From Paenibacillus oralis (GTDB lineage: Bacteria; Bacillota; Bacilli; Paenibacillales; Paenibacillaceae): 64,000 nucleotides of DNA. How positions within the stretch are numbered: the first letter of the stretch is position 1; each line of letters begins with the position of its first letter. The position numbers and the translations under genes were made by a program. The notes below the pieces were generated by a model. The model was not told the origin of the DNA and searched no databases. It saw only the letters and a list, made by a program, of their open reading frames with translations. Location: assembly GCF_003863965.1 (NCBI RefSeq), contig NZ_RRCN01000001.1, positions 5,352,304 to 5,416,303 of the forward strand, read 5' to 3'. This document shows, piece after piece, positions 50,475 through 59,447 of this stretch.

Positions 50475-51410
50475 ATGACAAGTTTGCTGGATGTAGGCAT
50501 TATCGGAGGCGGACCGGCCGGGTTAAACGCGGCTTTGGTTTTGGGGAGAGCGAGAAAAAGCGTAGTCGTGATTGACGAAGGCCGCCCGCGCAACCGTGTG
50601 ACGGGCGAGTCCCACGGGTTTTTGACCCGTGACGGCATCAAACCGGGAGAATTCCGGCGTATCGCCAAAGAACAGATCCAAGCCTATCCTACGGTTCACT
50701 TTGTGGAGGATACTGCAGCGGCGGTGACAGGAGAGGATGGACATTTCCAAATTACTGCCGCACAGGGGGAGACGTTCCATGCGAAAAAGCTGCTTTTTGC
50801 CGCAGGAATGAAGGATGCGCCTCTGGATATCCCGGGGTTGGCCGAGGTGTACGGGAAAAGCGCATTTGTATGCCCTTATTGCGATGGCTGGGAAATGCGG
50901 GACAGGCCGCTCGTCGTGATCGTTCCCAGGGACCATGCGTTGCATATGGCCCAAATGATCTCGGGCTGGACCGCGCAATTTTCGGTGTGCACCCATGAAC
51001 AGGGGGAATGGACGGAGGAACAGCGTGAAGAACTCCGCCGCCACCAGGTTCCCGTCTTCGATTTGCCGGTCGAACGCATTGATTCTCAGGAGGGCATGGT
51101 GCGGCAGGTTGTATTGAAGGATGGGAGGGCCGTTCCTTGCAGCGGGATCTTTTTTGCACCGAGGCTGGTTCCGGGATCAAGCTTGCCGCAAACGCTGGGC
51201 TGTGATATGACGGAAAGCGGTGCGATGATCGTCGACGATCTCGGTAAAACGAACGTGCCGGGAATCTATGGCGCCGGCGATGCGGCTTCCGCCAAGTATC
51301 AGGTGATTGCAGCCGCCGCGGCGGGAGCTTTGACGGGCATAGCCATCAATAACGAACTCCAGGAAGAAGCCTGGAAGCGTATGGAGGAGCGGGCTAACGG
51401 ACCGGAATAA
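50475..51410 (+). CDS. Thioredoxin-reductase-like flavoprotein
   Basis: A 311-residue two-dinucleotide-domain oxidoreductase. FAD site IIGGGPAGLNAALVLGRARKSVVVIDEG; redox motif CPYCDGWE (Cys-x-x-Cys about 133-136); second FAD motif TNVPGIYGAGDAA. The usual NADPH motif GGGxxA is replaced by VIVPRDHALHMAQM, so NADPH binding may be lost or different. In this and the CPYCDGWE motif it resembles the GliT/HlmI-type and unusual thioredoxin-like reductases. Start ATG with TTAGGAGG. Its stop lies in a small dyad (51399-51423). Confidence 0.85.
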   Translation: MTSLLDVGIIGGGPAGLNAALVLGRARKSVVVIDEGRPRNRVTGESHGFLTRDGIKPGEFRRIAKEQIQAYPTVHFVEDTAAAVTGEDGHFQITAAQGETFHAKKLLFAAGMKDAPLDIPGLAEVYGKSAFVCPYCDGWEMRDRPLVVIVPRDHALHMAQMISGWTAQFSVCTHEQGEWTEEQREELRRHQVPVFDLPVERIDSQEGMVRQVVLKDGRAVPCSGIFFAPRLVPGSSLPQTLGCDMTESGAMIVDDLGKTNVPGIYGAGDAASAKYQVIAAAAAGALTGIAINNELQEEAWKRMEERANGPE

Positions 51411-51440
51411 CCTTATCCGGTCCATTAAAAAATAAAAGGT

Positions 51441-52631
51441 TTACATATACAAGCTGGCCAACAGGATTCCCAGGCTTTCTTCGTAAATTTCGTCATATTG
51501 CGATAGGGGCAAGGGATTTACCCCGCTGCCAAGCTCCACCGTAAACCCCGGCCTTCTCCAGTCTTGGATGAACCAGTCTTTGTAGCCGGCATAGCTTTCG
51601 ATATTCCGCACCGGTTCGTATCCGCTGACGCGGGCAAATTCGTTAACGATCGTTTCGGCATAGGGCGGTTCCAGGTTTTCAAACCCCCAATAAATGACCT
51701 CACCCTGGGTATGAAAAGCCAGCACGCGGGCAAAATCGCTTTCTCTCGTTAGATCAGCCATCGCGATCGCTTCCGGCTCGGTGAGCGGGGCGGTTCCCCC
51801 ATAATCCCGCGGTCCGGGCTCCTGCGGATTTCTGGCGGCTTCGCGCTCCCACAGTGCGGGGAACTGGTCGTTGAGGTCCACGCCGCGTATGTTCGCTTTC
51901 CACCCCTGGAAATCGGTGCTTCCGTTGTTGTAGGACAGCACATTGCTGCGGTATGGCTCCTGCTCCGGCAAGCCGTTTATGACCAAATCCACGCCGTCGG
52001 GGTTGACCATGGGAACAATGGACAAAGTCGCCGCCTCGTAGTAAGGCCACATTTGAAGTCCTCTGATCCCGGTATTGTTGGTTAATGCGAGCGAATAATG
52101 ATTCAGAAACTTGATCAGGACAGGTGTCGTGATCCATTCGTTGGCATGGAATGCCCCGTTGGCGTGAACGCGTTTGTTGCCTTTGCCGATGCGCAGCTCG
52201 GGCAGCGCTTTTCCCATCACGGAATTGCCGATATTACGATATCCGAGAAACGGATACAGATCCATAAGCCGGTTCAAATCGGAGCGAAGCGCGGCATAAT
52301 CGTACGGTTTTCTGACGTCCACCACAAACCAGGTGACTCTCAGCGGCAGCTGCACTCTCTGCCCGACCTCCAACCGGTTCGGATTGACCGACGGGTTCAG
52401 CAGAATCAGCATATCCAGCGGAATCCCCCGGTCCCTGGCCAGTTTCCAGAGCGAATCGCCGGGTTTGATTTGATAATCGCTAACCAGAAAACCCGGAATA
52501 TTCACTTCCTGACCCACGGTAAGATTCGCCGCGTTCAGTCCAGGGTTGGAATCCACAATCAACTGCAGCGGCAGATTAAACAGCTGGCTGTAATACCACA
52601 GCGTATCCCCGGCTCGAACTTGTATTCTCAA
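51441..52631 (-). CDS. LysM-M14 gamma-D-glutamyl-diaminopimelate peptidase
   Basis: A 396-residue protein with two N-terminal LysM domains (about 1-47 and 51-96: VRAGDTLWYYSQLF and IKPGDSLWKLARDRG) and a C-terminal M14 carboxypeptidase domain. Zinc ligands H162, E165 (FHANE) and H307; catalytic E365 (FTVELGSG). The domain order is that of endopeptidase I of spore formers, which cuts gamma-D-Glu-meso-DAP bonds in peptidoglycan peptides. No signal peptide, as in that enzyme, so it probably acts in the mother cell or on recycled muropeptides. TTG start with AGGAGGGAT. Confidence 0.9.
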   Translation of the reverse strand: MRIQVRAGDTLWYYSQLFNLPLQLIVDSNPGLNAANLTVGQEVNIPGFLVSDYQIKPGDSLWKLARDRGIPLDMLILLNPSVNPNRLEVGQRVQLPLRVTWFVVDVRKPYDYAALRSDLNRLMDLYPFLGYRNIGNSVMGKALPELRIGKGNKRVHANGAFHANEWITTPVLIKFLNHYSLALTNNTGIRGLQMWPYYEAATLSIVPMVNPDGVDLVINGLPEQEPYRSNVLSYNNGSTDFQGWKANIRGVDLNDQFPALWEREAARNPQEPGPRDYGGTAPLTEPEAIAMADLTRESDFARVLAFHTQGEVIYWGFENLEPPYAETIVNEFARVSGYEPVRNIESYAGYKDWFIQDWRRPGFTVELGSGVNPLPLSQYDEIYEESLGILLASLYM

Positions 52632-52802
52632 AAGCCATCCCTCCTAGACGTACCCTCCCTATCAGCATATGGGGGAGACATAGGCTCCATGTCTGTTTGC
52701 ATGATAATGGGCAGGGTCCGCCTATGGCCCTTGCCTTAGATAATCCGCCCGAGCATGGAATTCACGAAAGCGGGGAATCTATTCAAAAAAGGAGGAATCA
52801 CT

Positions 52803-52973
52803 ATGCCTAATGAGCGGATACCGATCGAAAAAGACGGGGACCCGCAAACTGTTTACGAGGATACGAGCCCTCATCTGCGAACCGGCTTTATGCCGGAGCA
52901 GCCCGACGTAACGGCCCTTCCTTCCAATGAGGAAAGTCTGAAGCGAATCGGAAACGACCAGGCCACGGAGTAA
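52803..52973 (+). CDS. Small acidic protein, unknown function
   Basis: A 56-residue hydrophilic protein: MPNERIPIEKDGDPQTVYED and so on, ending in RIGNDQATE. It has a perfect AAAGGAGGAATCACT ribosome-binding site and a strong terminator 12 bases after the stop, so it is a real transcription unit. Rich in Asp, Glu and Pro, probably disordered. Family unknown. Confidence 0.75.
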   Translation: MPNERIPIEKDGDPQTVYEDTSPHLRTGFMPEQPDVTALPSNEESLKRIGNDQATE

Positions 52974-52984
52974 CTTTGCAAGAG

Positions 52985-53012
52985 CAGCGACTAGTCCAGT
53001 CGCTGTTTTTTT
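52985..53012 (+). terminator. Intrinsic terminator
   Basis: CAGCGACT-AGTCC-AGTCGCTG followed by a run of seven T. Confidence 0.93.
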
Positions 53013-53032
53013 ATTTTCCATATAGGCGGATG

Positions 53033-53062
53033 TGAACAAATGTTCCCCAGTTATGATATACT
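53033..53062 (+). promoter_or_regulatory. Promoter of the terB-brxD-helicase operon
   Basis: -35 TGAACA (53033-53038), 18-base spacer, extended -10 TGATATACT (TATACT at 53057-53062). Confidence 0.6.
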
Positions 53063-53106
53063 AAAGTGGAAATTTAACGTTTGTCCATGAGGATGGAGAG
53101 TTTGCC

Positions 53107-54627
53107 ATGGAAAATCGTTCGCGTCCCATTGAATTTGCGGAAATCGATTTATGCGAAGAAGAGCCTGGACTTGATATACCGCCTAAAAAAGATACGGACC
53201 TGAGTCAAGCGTCTGCGGTGTCCATTCCGTTTTACAACCGCGAGCGCCATTTTGCCGAGGAGGCGCGAAAACGGGTGAACGAGCAGGGCGAGCCGGCGCC
53301 TTTCGCGCCGTTTATGAGCTATTGGCCGACCTACGAACATATGATGGAATCGCAGCAGAAATGGTATTTTTACTGGCGTTCCGAAGTGCGAGACGGGCGT
53401 TATCCCGATACGGATTTGTCCTACATATTTGTATACGCTTATGAACTGATCAACGGCGTGGGGTGGTCGGACCCGCAGGAAGGGTACGCAGAGCTTAACC
53501 GGATTTGGATCGCGTATGGCGGCCAGTACCCGCAGTTAAACGCCTATTTGAAAGATTGGCTCGCCGATTTTGCGTTCGTGCACGCACTGGATGTTCCGCT
53601 GCTGGAAATCATCACGCGCGGCGGCGGCTCGTATCCGGAGGCTTTGGTGGATATGGAGCTGCTGCGGCTTTTTAAAGAGCAGCCCTGCCGGATTCCGCTG
53701 GCCCTGCTGCTCGCGTTAAGCGACTACGATTTGCGGCGCAGCAAATTTTATCAGGGACCCGGCAAATCGGATCTGGAGCTGTGGGTCCCGCGGATTGTCG
53801 GGATGCTTGACGCTTTTTTGTGCAAAACCCAGGGCACCCGGCTGATCGACAAATTCCATCCCGGCCGCGAGCGGACGATCGAGCGGTATCTGTTCCGCAG
53901 CGCGGTCTACGATGATTCGCTGTATGGGAGAACGGCATCCCTCGTTTCGGTCCCGCTCAGCAGCCACCGTCCGCTCCGAAAATACATTACGCAAACGATC
54001 CGCTATGCCGAAAACCAATTAAGGGAATTAAGAGGCTTTAGAGGACGCTTGAGGGGCATCGTTATGGATTCTGAGACAGAGCGCCTGATCGACCGTTACC
54101 TGGAAAAAGAGTTTGCTCCGCAGACGGTTTCACAGCCGCGGATCGAGATCGACGCGGAGAAACTGGCGGCGCTTAAGCAGGATTCGGATTATGTGCGCAG
54201 CAGGCTGACGATCGGCTATGAGGAACGGGACGAAACGGCGGCAGAGGCGATTTCGGGTTTGGAAGGAGATTTGGACTCGGAAGCGGATTTGGACACGTTG
54301 GACATTATCGTGCCTGAGCAAGAAGTTGACAAGGAAGATGGAGGGAGTTCGGCGTATTGGGACATGCCGCCGCTGGACGAGGACTGGGCTTCGTTCGCCG
54401 GCAGGCTTGATTCGGTGCAGCTCGAAGCGTTGCTCGCCCTTAAAGGCCTATCGCCCGATTCCGCGCTTGCCGCTGTGGCTGAAGCTTACGGCACCATGCC
54501 CGAGCTGATCATGGATGAAATCAACCAACTGGCGATGGAAACAATCGGGGACCTGGTTGTTGACGGGGGACGGCTTGTCCCGGAATATCTGGAATTTTTT
54601 GAGCATTTGAAAGGAGAATTCTCGTGA
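53107..54627 (+). CDS. TerB-N/TerB-C domain protein
   Basis: A 506-residue soluble protein. The TerB-N domain is recognised by QQKWYFYWR (83-91) and DTDLSYIFVYAYELIN (101-116). The C-terminal 90 residues (WDMPPLDEDWASFAGRL...QLEALLALKG...ALAAVAEAYGTMPELIMDEINQLAMETIGDLVV) fit TerB-C. Between them lies a helical region and an acidic linker (about 385-425). TerB-type domains are metal-binding and link membranes to DNA-processing proteins in Ter-related stress systems. First gene of a three-gene operon; its stop overlaps the ATPase start (GTGA), so the proteins are probably made together. Promoter directly upstream. Confidence 0.88.
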   Translation: MENRSRPIEFAEIDLCEEEPGLDIPPKKDTDLSQASAVSIPFYNRERHFAEEARKRVNEQGEPAPFAPFMSYWPTYEHMMESQQKWYFYWRSEVRDGRYPDTDLSYIFVYAYELINGVGWSDPQEGYAELNRIWIAYGGQYPQLNAYLKDWLADFAFVHALDVPLLEIITRGGGSYPEALVDMELLRLFKEQPCRIPLALLLALSDYDLRRSKFYQGPGKSDLELWVPRIVGMLDAFLCKTQGTRLIDKFHPGRERTIERYLFRSAVYDDSLYGRTASLVSVPLSSHRPLRKYITQTIRYAENQLRELRGFRGRLRGIVMDSETERLIDRYLEKEFAPQTVSQPRIEIDAEKLAALKQDSDYVRSRLTIGYEERDETAAEAISGLEGDLDSEADLDTLDIIVPEQEVDKEDGGSSAYWDMPPLDEDWASFAGRLDSVQLEALLALKGLSPDSALAAVAEAYGTMPELIMDEINQLAMETIGDLVVDGGRLVPEYLEFFEHLKGEFS

Positions 54628-55943
54628 ATGAAGTGAAAATCCCTAAGCGGCTCACCACGGCGCTGGTCAATTCGCTCACGGCCGGCGTGGTGCCGCGGGT
54701 GGGGCTGGAGCATATCGCGGTGGGTCGCCGGGCGGAAGTTGACGCCATTCTCAAAGATCTCGACAACATCGCCGAGGGCGGAGCGGCGTGCAAATTTATT
54801 ACCGGGCGTTACGGCAGCGGAAAAAGCTTTTTGCTGCAGACGATCCGCAACTACGCGATGGACCGGGACTTCGTCGTGGCCGACGCGGATTTGTCGCCGG
54901 AGCGGAGACTGGTCGGGACGAAAGGGCAGGGCTTGGCCACCTACCGCGAGCTGATGACCCATCTGTCCACCAAGACGCGCCCGGACGGTGGAGCGCTGGA
55001 AGCGATGCTGCAAAAATGGTTCGCCGCTCTGCAGCAGGAGGCGCTGCGGGAGACGGGCCTAAAGCTAAGCGATCCCGCTTTAAACGATGCGGTGGAGCAG
55101 CGGATTTTTGCGGTTACGGCCGAAATGCAGAACCTCGTGCACGGGTTTGATTTTGCCAAAGTGCTGGCGGCCTACTGGAACGGCCATAAATTGGCCGACG
55201 ACGACCGGAAGCAGGCGGCGCTCCGCTGGCTGCGGGGCGAGTACCCGACCAAAACGGAAGCGAAAAAAGAGCTGAATGTCGGCGTCATCATCGATGACGA
55301 AAATTGGTACGACTATGTCAAGTTGTGGTCGGAGTTCGCGGCGCGGATCGGTTATCGGGGGCTGCTGCTGTTTATCGATGAAGCCGTCAATTTGTATAAA
55401 ATTTCAAACAGCGTGTCCCGGCAAAGCAATTACGAAAAGCTGCTGACGATGTTTAACGATACGATGCAGGGCAAAGCGGAGCACCTGGGCATTTTTGTCG
55501 GGGGAACGCCGCAATTTGTCGAAGACGAGCGCAGGGGCCTGTTCAGCTATGAAGCACTGCGCTCCCGGCTGATGGAAGGGCGCTACGCCGGAAAAGGCTT
55601 CGTGAATTATTCCGGGCCGATCCTGAAGCTGGAGATGCTGTCGCCCGAGGAGATTCTGCTGCTCCTGCAAAAGCTGGTAAACATCCATGCCCAGCATTTT
55701 GGCTATGCGCCGTCGATTACGCAGCAGGAGATCGTTTATTTTATGGAGGCCGCCGTCGGCCGCCTGGGCGCCGATCAGTTGCTCACCCCGCGCGAAGTGA
55801 TCCGGGATTTTATGGATTTGCTGCATACGCTGCGGCAAAATCCGGACGCTTCCTTCGAGCGGCTTGTCGGCGAGCACCAGGTGAAGCCGGCCGAAGCGGA
55901 TCCGGATGAAGTCGGCGGCTTTCTCGCGGAGTTTGAATTATGA
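54624..55943 (+). CDS. BREX-type ATP-binding protein (BrxD/DUF2791)
   Basis: A 439-residue P-loop ATPase: Walker A GRYGSGKS (61-68), Walker B LLLFIDEA (247-254). The N-terminal RLTTALVNSLTAGVVPRVGLEHIAVGR and the long family blocks (RRLVGTKGQGLATYRELM, GGTPQFVEDERRGLFSYEALRSRL) match DUF2791, the family of BrxD in type 2 BREX. GTG start inside the terB stop codon, preceded by AAAGGAG; ATGA overlap with the helicase. Likely a regulator or loader of the helicase. Cytoplasmic. Confidence 0.9.
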   Translation: MNEVKIPKRLTTALVNSLTAGVVPRVGLEHIAVGRRAEVDAILKDLDNIAEGGAACKFITGRYGSGKSFLLQTIRNYAMDRDFVVADADLSPERRLVGTKGQGLATYRELMTHLSTKTRPDGGALEAMLQKWFAALQQEALRETGLKLSDPALNDAVEQRIFAVTAEMQNLVHGFDFAKVLAAYWNGHKLADDDRKQAALRWLRGEYPTKTEAKKELNVGVIIDDENWYDYVKLWSEFAARIGYRGLLLFIDEAVNLYKISNSVSRQSNYEKLLTMFNDTMQGKAEHLGIFVGGTPQFVEDERRGLFSYEALRSRLMEGRYAGKGFVNYSGPILKLEMLSPEEILLLLQKLVNIHAQHFGYAPSITQQEIVYFMEAAVGRLGADQLLTPREVIRDFMDLLHTLRQNPDASFERLVGEHQVKPAEADPDEVGGFLAEFEL

Positions 55944-58138
55944 GCGATAATCCTTTTTATCAACTTGCGCCTTTTATTCAGGAATTTATTTATAAGCGGA
56001 AATGGGAGACGCTAAGGGCCGTTCAAGTGGAGGCTTGCCGCATCTGCTTTGGGACAAGCCGCCATTTGCTGATCGCTTCGGGCACCGCCTCGGGGAAAAC
56101 CGAAGCCGCGTTGTTTCCCGCGCTGACCGAGCTGTACAACCGGCCGGCAAGCTCCGTCGGCATCTTATACATCGGTCCGCTGAAGGCGCTGATCAACGAT
56201 CAGTTCGCCAGGCTCGAGGATCTGCTGCGCGAATCGCGCATTCCGGTTTGGCACTGGCACGGCGACGTGCCGCAAACCGAAAAAACGAAGCTGGTCCGGA
56301 ATCCTTCCGGAATTTTGCAAATCACGCCGGAGTCGCTTGAGGGTCTGCTGATGAACCGTCCCAACGCGATTCCCGCGTTGTTTAAAGACTTGCGTTACAT
56401 CATTATCGACGAGGTGCACGCCTTTATGGGGGTGGACCGGGGCATCCAAGTGCTGAGCCAAATCGCCCGGATCGAGCGGATGGCCGGCGCCAGGCCGAGA
56501 CGGATCGGGCTGTCGGCGACACTCAGCGATTATGAATCGGCCAAGGCATGGTTAGGGGCCGGAAGCCGCGAGCCGGTCGAGGTCGTGTCCTCGGCGGGAG
56601 GGCGCAAGCTGCGGCTGCGGGTCGAGCATTTTTCGTTTCCCGACGCCCGTGACGAACAGCAGGCCGAGCAGTTGCAGAACGCTCGCAAGGCATACTACGA
56701 GTACATTTACGACAGCACGCATTTGAAGAAAGCGCTGATTTTCACCAACAGCCGTTCCGACGCCGAGCTCACGACGCTGGAAATGCGCCGGGTTGCGGCA
56801 AAACGCCACGAGCCGGACGTGTTTTACGTTCACCACGGAAGCATTTCGGCGATGCTGCGGGAAGAGGCGGAGAGCGCGCTGAAAAACGGCCCGGGACCGG
56901 CGGTGTCCGCGGCGACGCTGACGCTGGAGCTAGGGATCGACCTCGGAGAGCTTGAGCGGGTCGTGCAGCTTGGCGCTCCGTACAGCTCGTCCAGCTTTGT
57001 GCAGCGGCTGGGTCGGTCCGGCCGGCGCGGCGATGCGGCATCGGAGATGCTGTTCGTCGTCCAAGAGGAGGAAGACGAAGATGCGCCGCTGCCGGCCCGC
57101 ATGCCGTGGACGCTGCTGCGCGCGATCGCGGTAATCGAGCTGTACGTCCGGCACAAGTGGATCGAGCCGCTGAATAGCCGCAAACTGCCGATCGGCACGA
57201 TGTACCATCAAACGATGAGCATGTTGAAAAGCATGGGGGAAGTGGAGCCGGCCGAGCTGGCGCAAGCGGTGCTGACGCTGCCGTCGTTTCGCCAGGTGAG
57301 CCCGGAGCAGTATAAAATGTTCCTGAATTATCTCCTGCAAACCGACCATTTGCAGTGGACGGAAGAAAAGTCGCTGATCATCGGCCTGACCGGGGAGAAG
57401 ATCGTAAACAACTTCCGTTTTTACGCCGTCTTTCAGGATGACGAAGAACATGCTGTGTATAACGGTTCCGAGGAGATCGGCTCGATTACGACCGTTCCGC
57501 CGCCCGGATACTGCTTTACCCTGGCTGGGAAGCTGTGGAAGGTGACGGAGGTGGACGCAAAGCATAAGGCGGTTTACGTAAAACCGGCGATCGGCAAAGT
57601 GGATACGTTATGGCTTGGGGCAGGCGGAGATGTTCACACCCAGGTCGTGAAAAAGATGCGGGAAGTGCTCGCCGGCTCCGCCATTTATCCGTATTTGTCC
57701 CCGCAAGCGGTGAACCGGTTGGAGCGGGCGCGGCGGCTGGCCAGGGAGACTGGGCTGGCCCGGCAGGTCGTCCTGCCGGCCGGCGGAGACGCCTTGTTCG
57801 TGCTCCCTTGGGTCGGCAGCAAGGCGTTCCGTACCTTGGAGCGGTTGCTTAAGCACCATTTGTCCGAACGCCTCGCCTTACGCTCCGTCGTCCCGATGGA
57901 GCCATACTACATGATCGTTTCAGGCAAAAGCGATCCGCAAACCTTAATCGGAGAAATCGCAAGAGCTTGCCGGGACTGTCGTGAAGAGGATCTGCTGGCG
58001 CCGGAGGAAGCGCCTTACCTGGGGAAATACGACGAGTTTGTCGTTCCGGAGCTCATCCGCCAGGCGTTTGCGGCCGACGGTCTCGATTTGCAGGGCCTGC
58101 GGGCGGGACTCGCCGACATGCCGGAGGAAGAAGTATAG
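55940..58138 (+). CDS. Lhr/BrxHI-like DEAD-box superfamily 2 helicase
   Basis: A 732-residue helicase. Motif I ASGTASGKTEA (46-56), Ia GPLKALINDQ, Ib TPESLE, motif II DEVH (157-160), III LSAT (191-194), IV FTNSRSDAE, V ATLTLELGIDLG (325-336), VI QRLGRSGRRG (355-364). DEVH and the QRLGRSGRRG form place it in the Lhr-like group, which includes BrxHI. The C-terminal 370 residues are a large accessory region. Translationally coupled to the BrxD-like ATPase. It presumably unwinds or translocates on nucleic acid as the motor of the module. Confidence 0.9.
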   Translation: MSDNPFYQLAPFIQEFIYKRKWETLRAVQVEACRICFGTSRHLLIASGTASGKTEAALFPALTELYNRPASSVGILYIGPLKALINDQFARLEDLLRESRIPVWHWHGDVPQTEKTKLVRNPSGILQITPESLEGLLMNRPNAIPALFKDLRYIIIDEVHAFMGVDRGIQVLSQIARIERMAGARPRRIGLSATLSDYESAKAWLGAGSREPVEVVSSAGGRKLRLRVEHFSFPDARDEQQAEQLQNARKAYYEYIYDSTHLKKALIFTNSRSDAELTTLEMRRVAAKRHEPDVFYVHHGSISAMLREEAESALKNGPGPAVSAATLTLELGIDLGELERVVQLGAPYSSSSFVQRLGRSGRRGDAASEMLFVVQEEEDEDAPLPARMPWTLLRAIAVIELYVRHKWIEPLNSRKLPIGTMYHQTMSMLKSMGEVEPAELAQAVLTLPSFRQVSPEQYKMFLNYLLQTDHLQWTEEKSLIIGLTGEKIVNNFRFYAVFQDDEEHAVYNGSEEIGSITTVPPPGYCFTLAGKLWKVTEVDAKHKAVYVKPAIGKVDTLWLGAGGDVHTQVVKKMREVLAGSAIYPYLSPQAVNRLERARRLARETGLARQVVLPAGGDALFVLPWVGSKAFRTLERLLKHHLSERLALRSVVPMEPYYMIVSGKSDPQTLIGEIARACRDCREEDLLAPEEAPYLGKYDEFVVPELIRQAFAADGLDLQGLRAGLADMPEEEV

Positions 58139-58169
58139 CAGGGTTCCTTCGCTTGAAAAGGACGTTCTG

Positions 58170-58237
58170 ATTGGAAATATCCAATGAGATTGGAAAGAAG
58201 ATTGGCCAAATTAGCAGCTTGATTGGATATTTCCAAT
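58170..58237. other. Pair of inverted palindromes downstream of the helicase gene
   Basis: ATTGGAAATATCCAAT (58170-58185) and its exact reverse complement ATTGGATATTTCCAAT (58222-58237); each is itself a near-palindrome. Together they can form a 16-base stem. No U tract follows. It could be a terminator-like structure or two regulator sites. Confidence 0.75.
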
Positions 58238-58264
58238 GTGATTTTAATAATTTGTCATTACACA

Positions 58265-58299
58265 TTGACCAAATATAATTCGTGACATAATATATGTCA
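58265..58299 (+). promoter_or_regulatory. Promoter and operator of the sugar ABC operon
   Basis: TTGACC (58265-58270), 17-base spacer, TAATAT (58288-58293). TGACATA-ATA-TATGTCA (58283-58299) is a perfect-arm palindrome lying over the -10, a good repressor site. The leader to the first gene is about 80 bases. Confidence 0.75.
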
Positions 58300-58378
58300 T
58301 AACAATTTGGGGAATTTACCTTTTACCACCGTTGCAACTGACTGCGCATTCACCACCTTTTTCAGAAAGGAGCCATGA

Positions 58379-59428
58379 TTGCATGTGAAAACTACTCCCC
58401 CAACGAAACCATCCGCCTCCGCAAATCAACCTGCCCGATGGCCCCCGCACTGGATCACGCAACGATTAACGCAATGGAGCAAGCAACCGCCCCCGCAAGG
58501 GAATAAGCGACCGCCCGCACGATGGACCTATATCCGCAGCCAGCTCAAAAGAAACCTCGCATTATACGTGATCATTTTCCCGGCTTTTCTGTACTTTGTC
58601 GTTTGGCATTACTGGCCGATGTACGGTGTGCAAATCGCTTTTAAGGATTTCATGCCCGCGCTGGGGATCGGCGGCAGCCCGTGGGCCGGATTTGAGCATT
58701 TTGAACGGTTTTTCAATGCCTATTATTTCTGGAACATTTTGCGCAACACGCTGGGGATCAGCGTTTACGGCCTGCTCGTCAGCATTCCGGCTCCCATCAT
58801 CCTCGCGCTCATGTTTAACGAGCTCCGCTCCAAACGTTTTCGCACCGTCGTGCAAACCATCTCCTACGCTCCGCATTTTATTTCCGTCGTCGTCGCCGTC
58901 GGCATCCTGTTTTTCTTCATTTCGCCAACGAATGGGGTGATCGGCTCGGTCATCGCTTGGTTTGGCGGTACCAGCCGCGATTTCCTGGCGGACCCGGGAT
59001 CGTTTTGGCATCTGTTCGTCTGGTCGGGATTGTGGCAGAGCATCGGCTGGTCGTCGCTCCTTTACACGGCCGCAATGTCCGGCATTCCGCCGGAGCAATA
59101 TGAAGCGGCTTACATGGACGGCGCCGGCAAGCTGAGCAGAATGTGGCACGTGACCTTGCCCGGAATCATGCCGACCATCGTCATCCTGTCGATCCTCAGC
59201 ATCGGCGGCATCATGAATGTCGGTTTCGAAAAAGTGCTGCTGATGCAAACCGATATGAACCTGCAAACCTCGGAAGTGATCTCCACCTACATGTACAAAA
59301 GCGGGATTTTAAACGCCCAATACAGCTTTTCCGCAGCCGTCGGCTTGTTCAACAATGTCATCAATTTCATCCTGCTGATTTCCTTCAATGCGATCGCCAA
59401 ACGGGCGGGGCAAACCAGTCTTTGGTAA
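58379..59428 (+). CDS. Sugar ABC transporter permease, LplB type
   Basis: A 349-residue membrane protein of the LplB/carbohydrate-ABC group, six helices. An unusually long Pro/Lys/Arg-rich tail of about 55 residues precedes helix 1 (LALYVIIFPAFLYFVVWHYWPMYGVQIAFKDF). The EAA loop is EAAYMDGAGKLSRMWHVTLPGI. TTG start with AAAGGAG six bases upstream; GTG at 58385 is an alternative. It forms a heterodimer with the next permease. Part of a three-gene transporter without an ATPase gene, so it must use a shared ATPase (MsmX-type), as is usual in this family. Confidence 0.88.
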   Translation: MHVKTTPPTKPSASANQPARWPPHWITQRLTQWSKQPPPQGNKRPPARWTYIRSQLKRNLALYVIIFPAFLYFVVWHYWPMYGVQIAFKDFMPALGIGGSPWAGFEHFERFFNAYYFWNILRNTLGISVYGLLVSIPAPIILALMFNELRSKRFRTVVQTISYAPHFISVVVAVGILFFFISPTNGVIGSVIAWFGGTSRDFLADPGSFWHLFVWSGLWQSIGWSSLLYTAAMSGIPPEQYEAAYMDGAGKLSRMWHVTLPGIMPTIVILSILSIGGIMNVGFEKVLLMQTDMNLQTSEVISTYMYKSGILNAQYSFSAAVGLFNNVINFILLISFNAIAKRAGQTSLW

Positions 59429-59447
59429 GCCGAAGGGAGGAACGCAC

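Noticed and set aside
51399..51423. GGACCGGA / TCCGGTCC hairpin at the end of the flavoprotein gene
   Set aside because: Perfect 8-base stem but no U tract on either strand, so it was not called a terminator.
53107..54627. Tellurite resistance as the function of the TerB-domain gene
   Set aside because: No terC, terD, terZ or other ter genes are nearby, and the coupled genes are DNA-processing enzymes.
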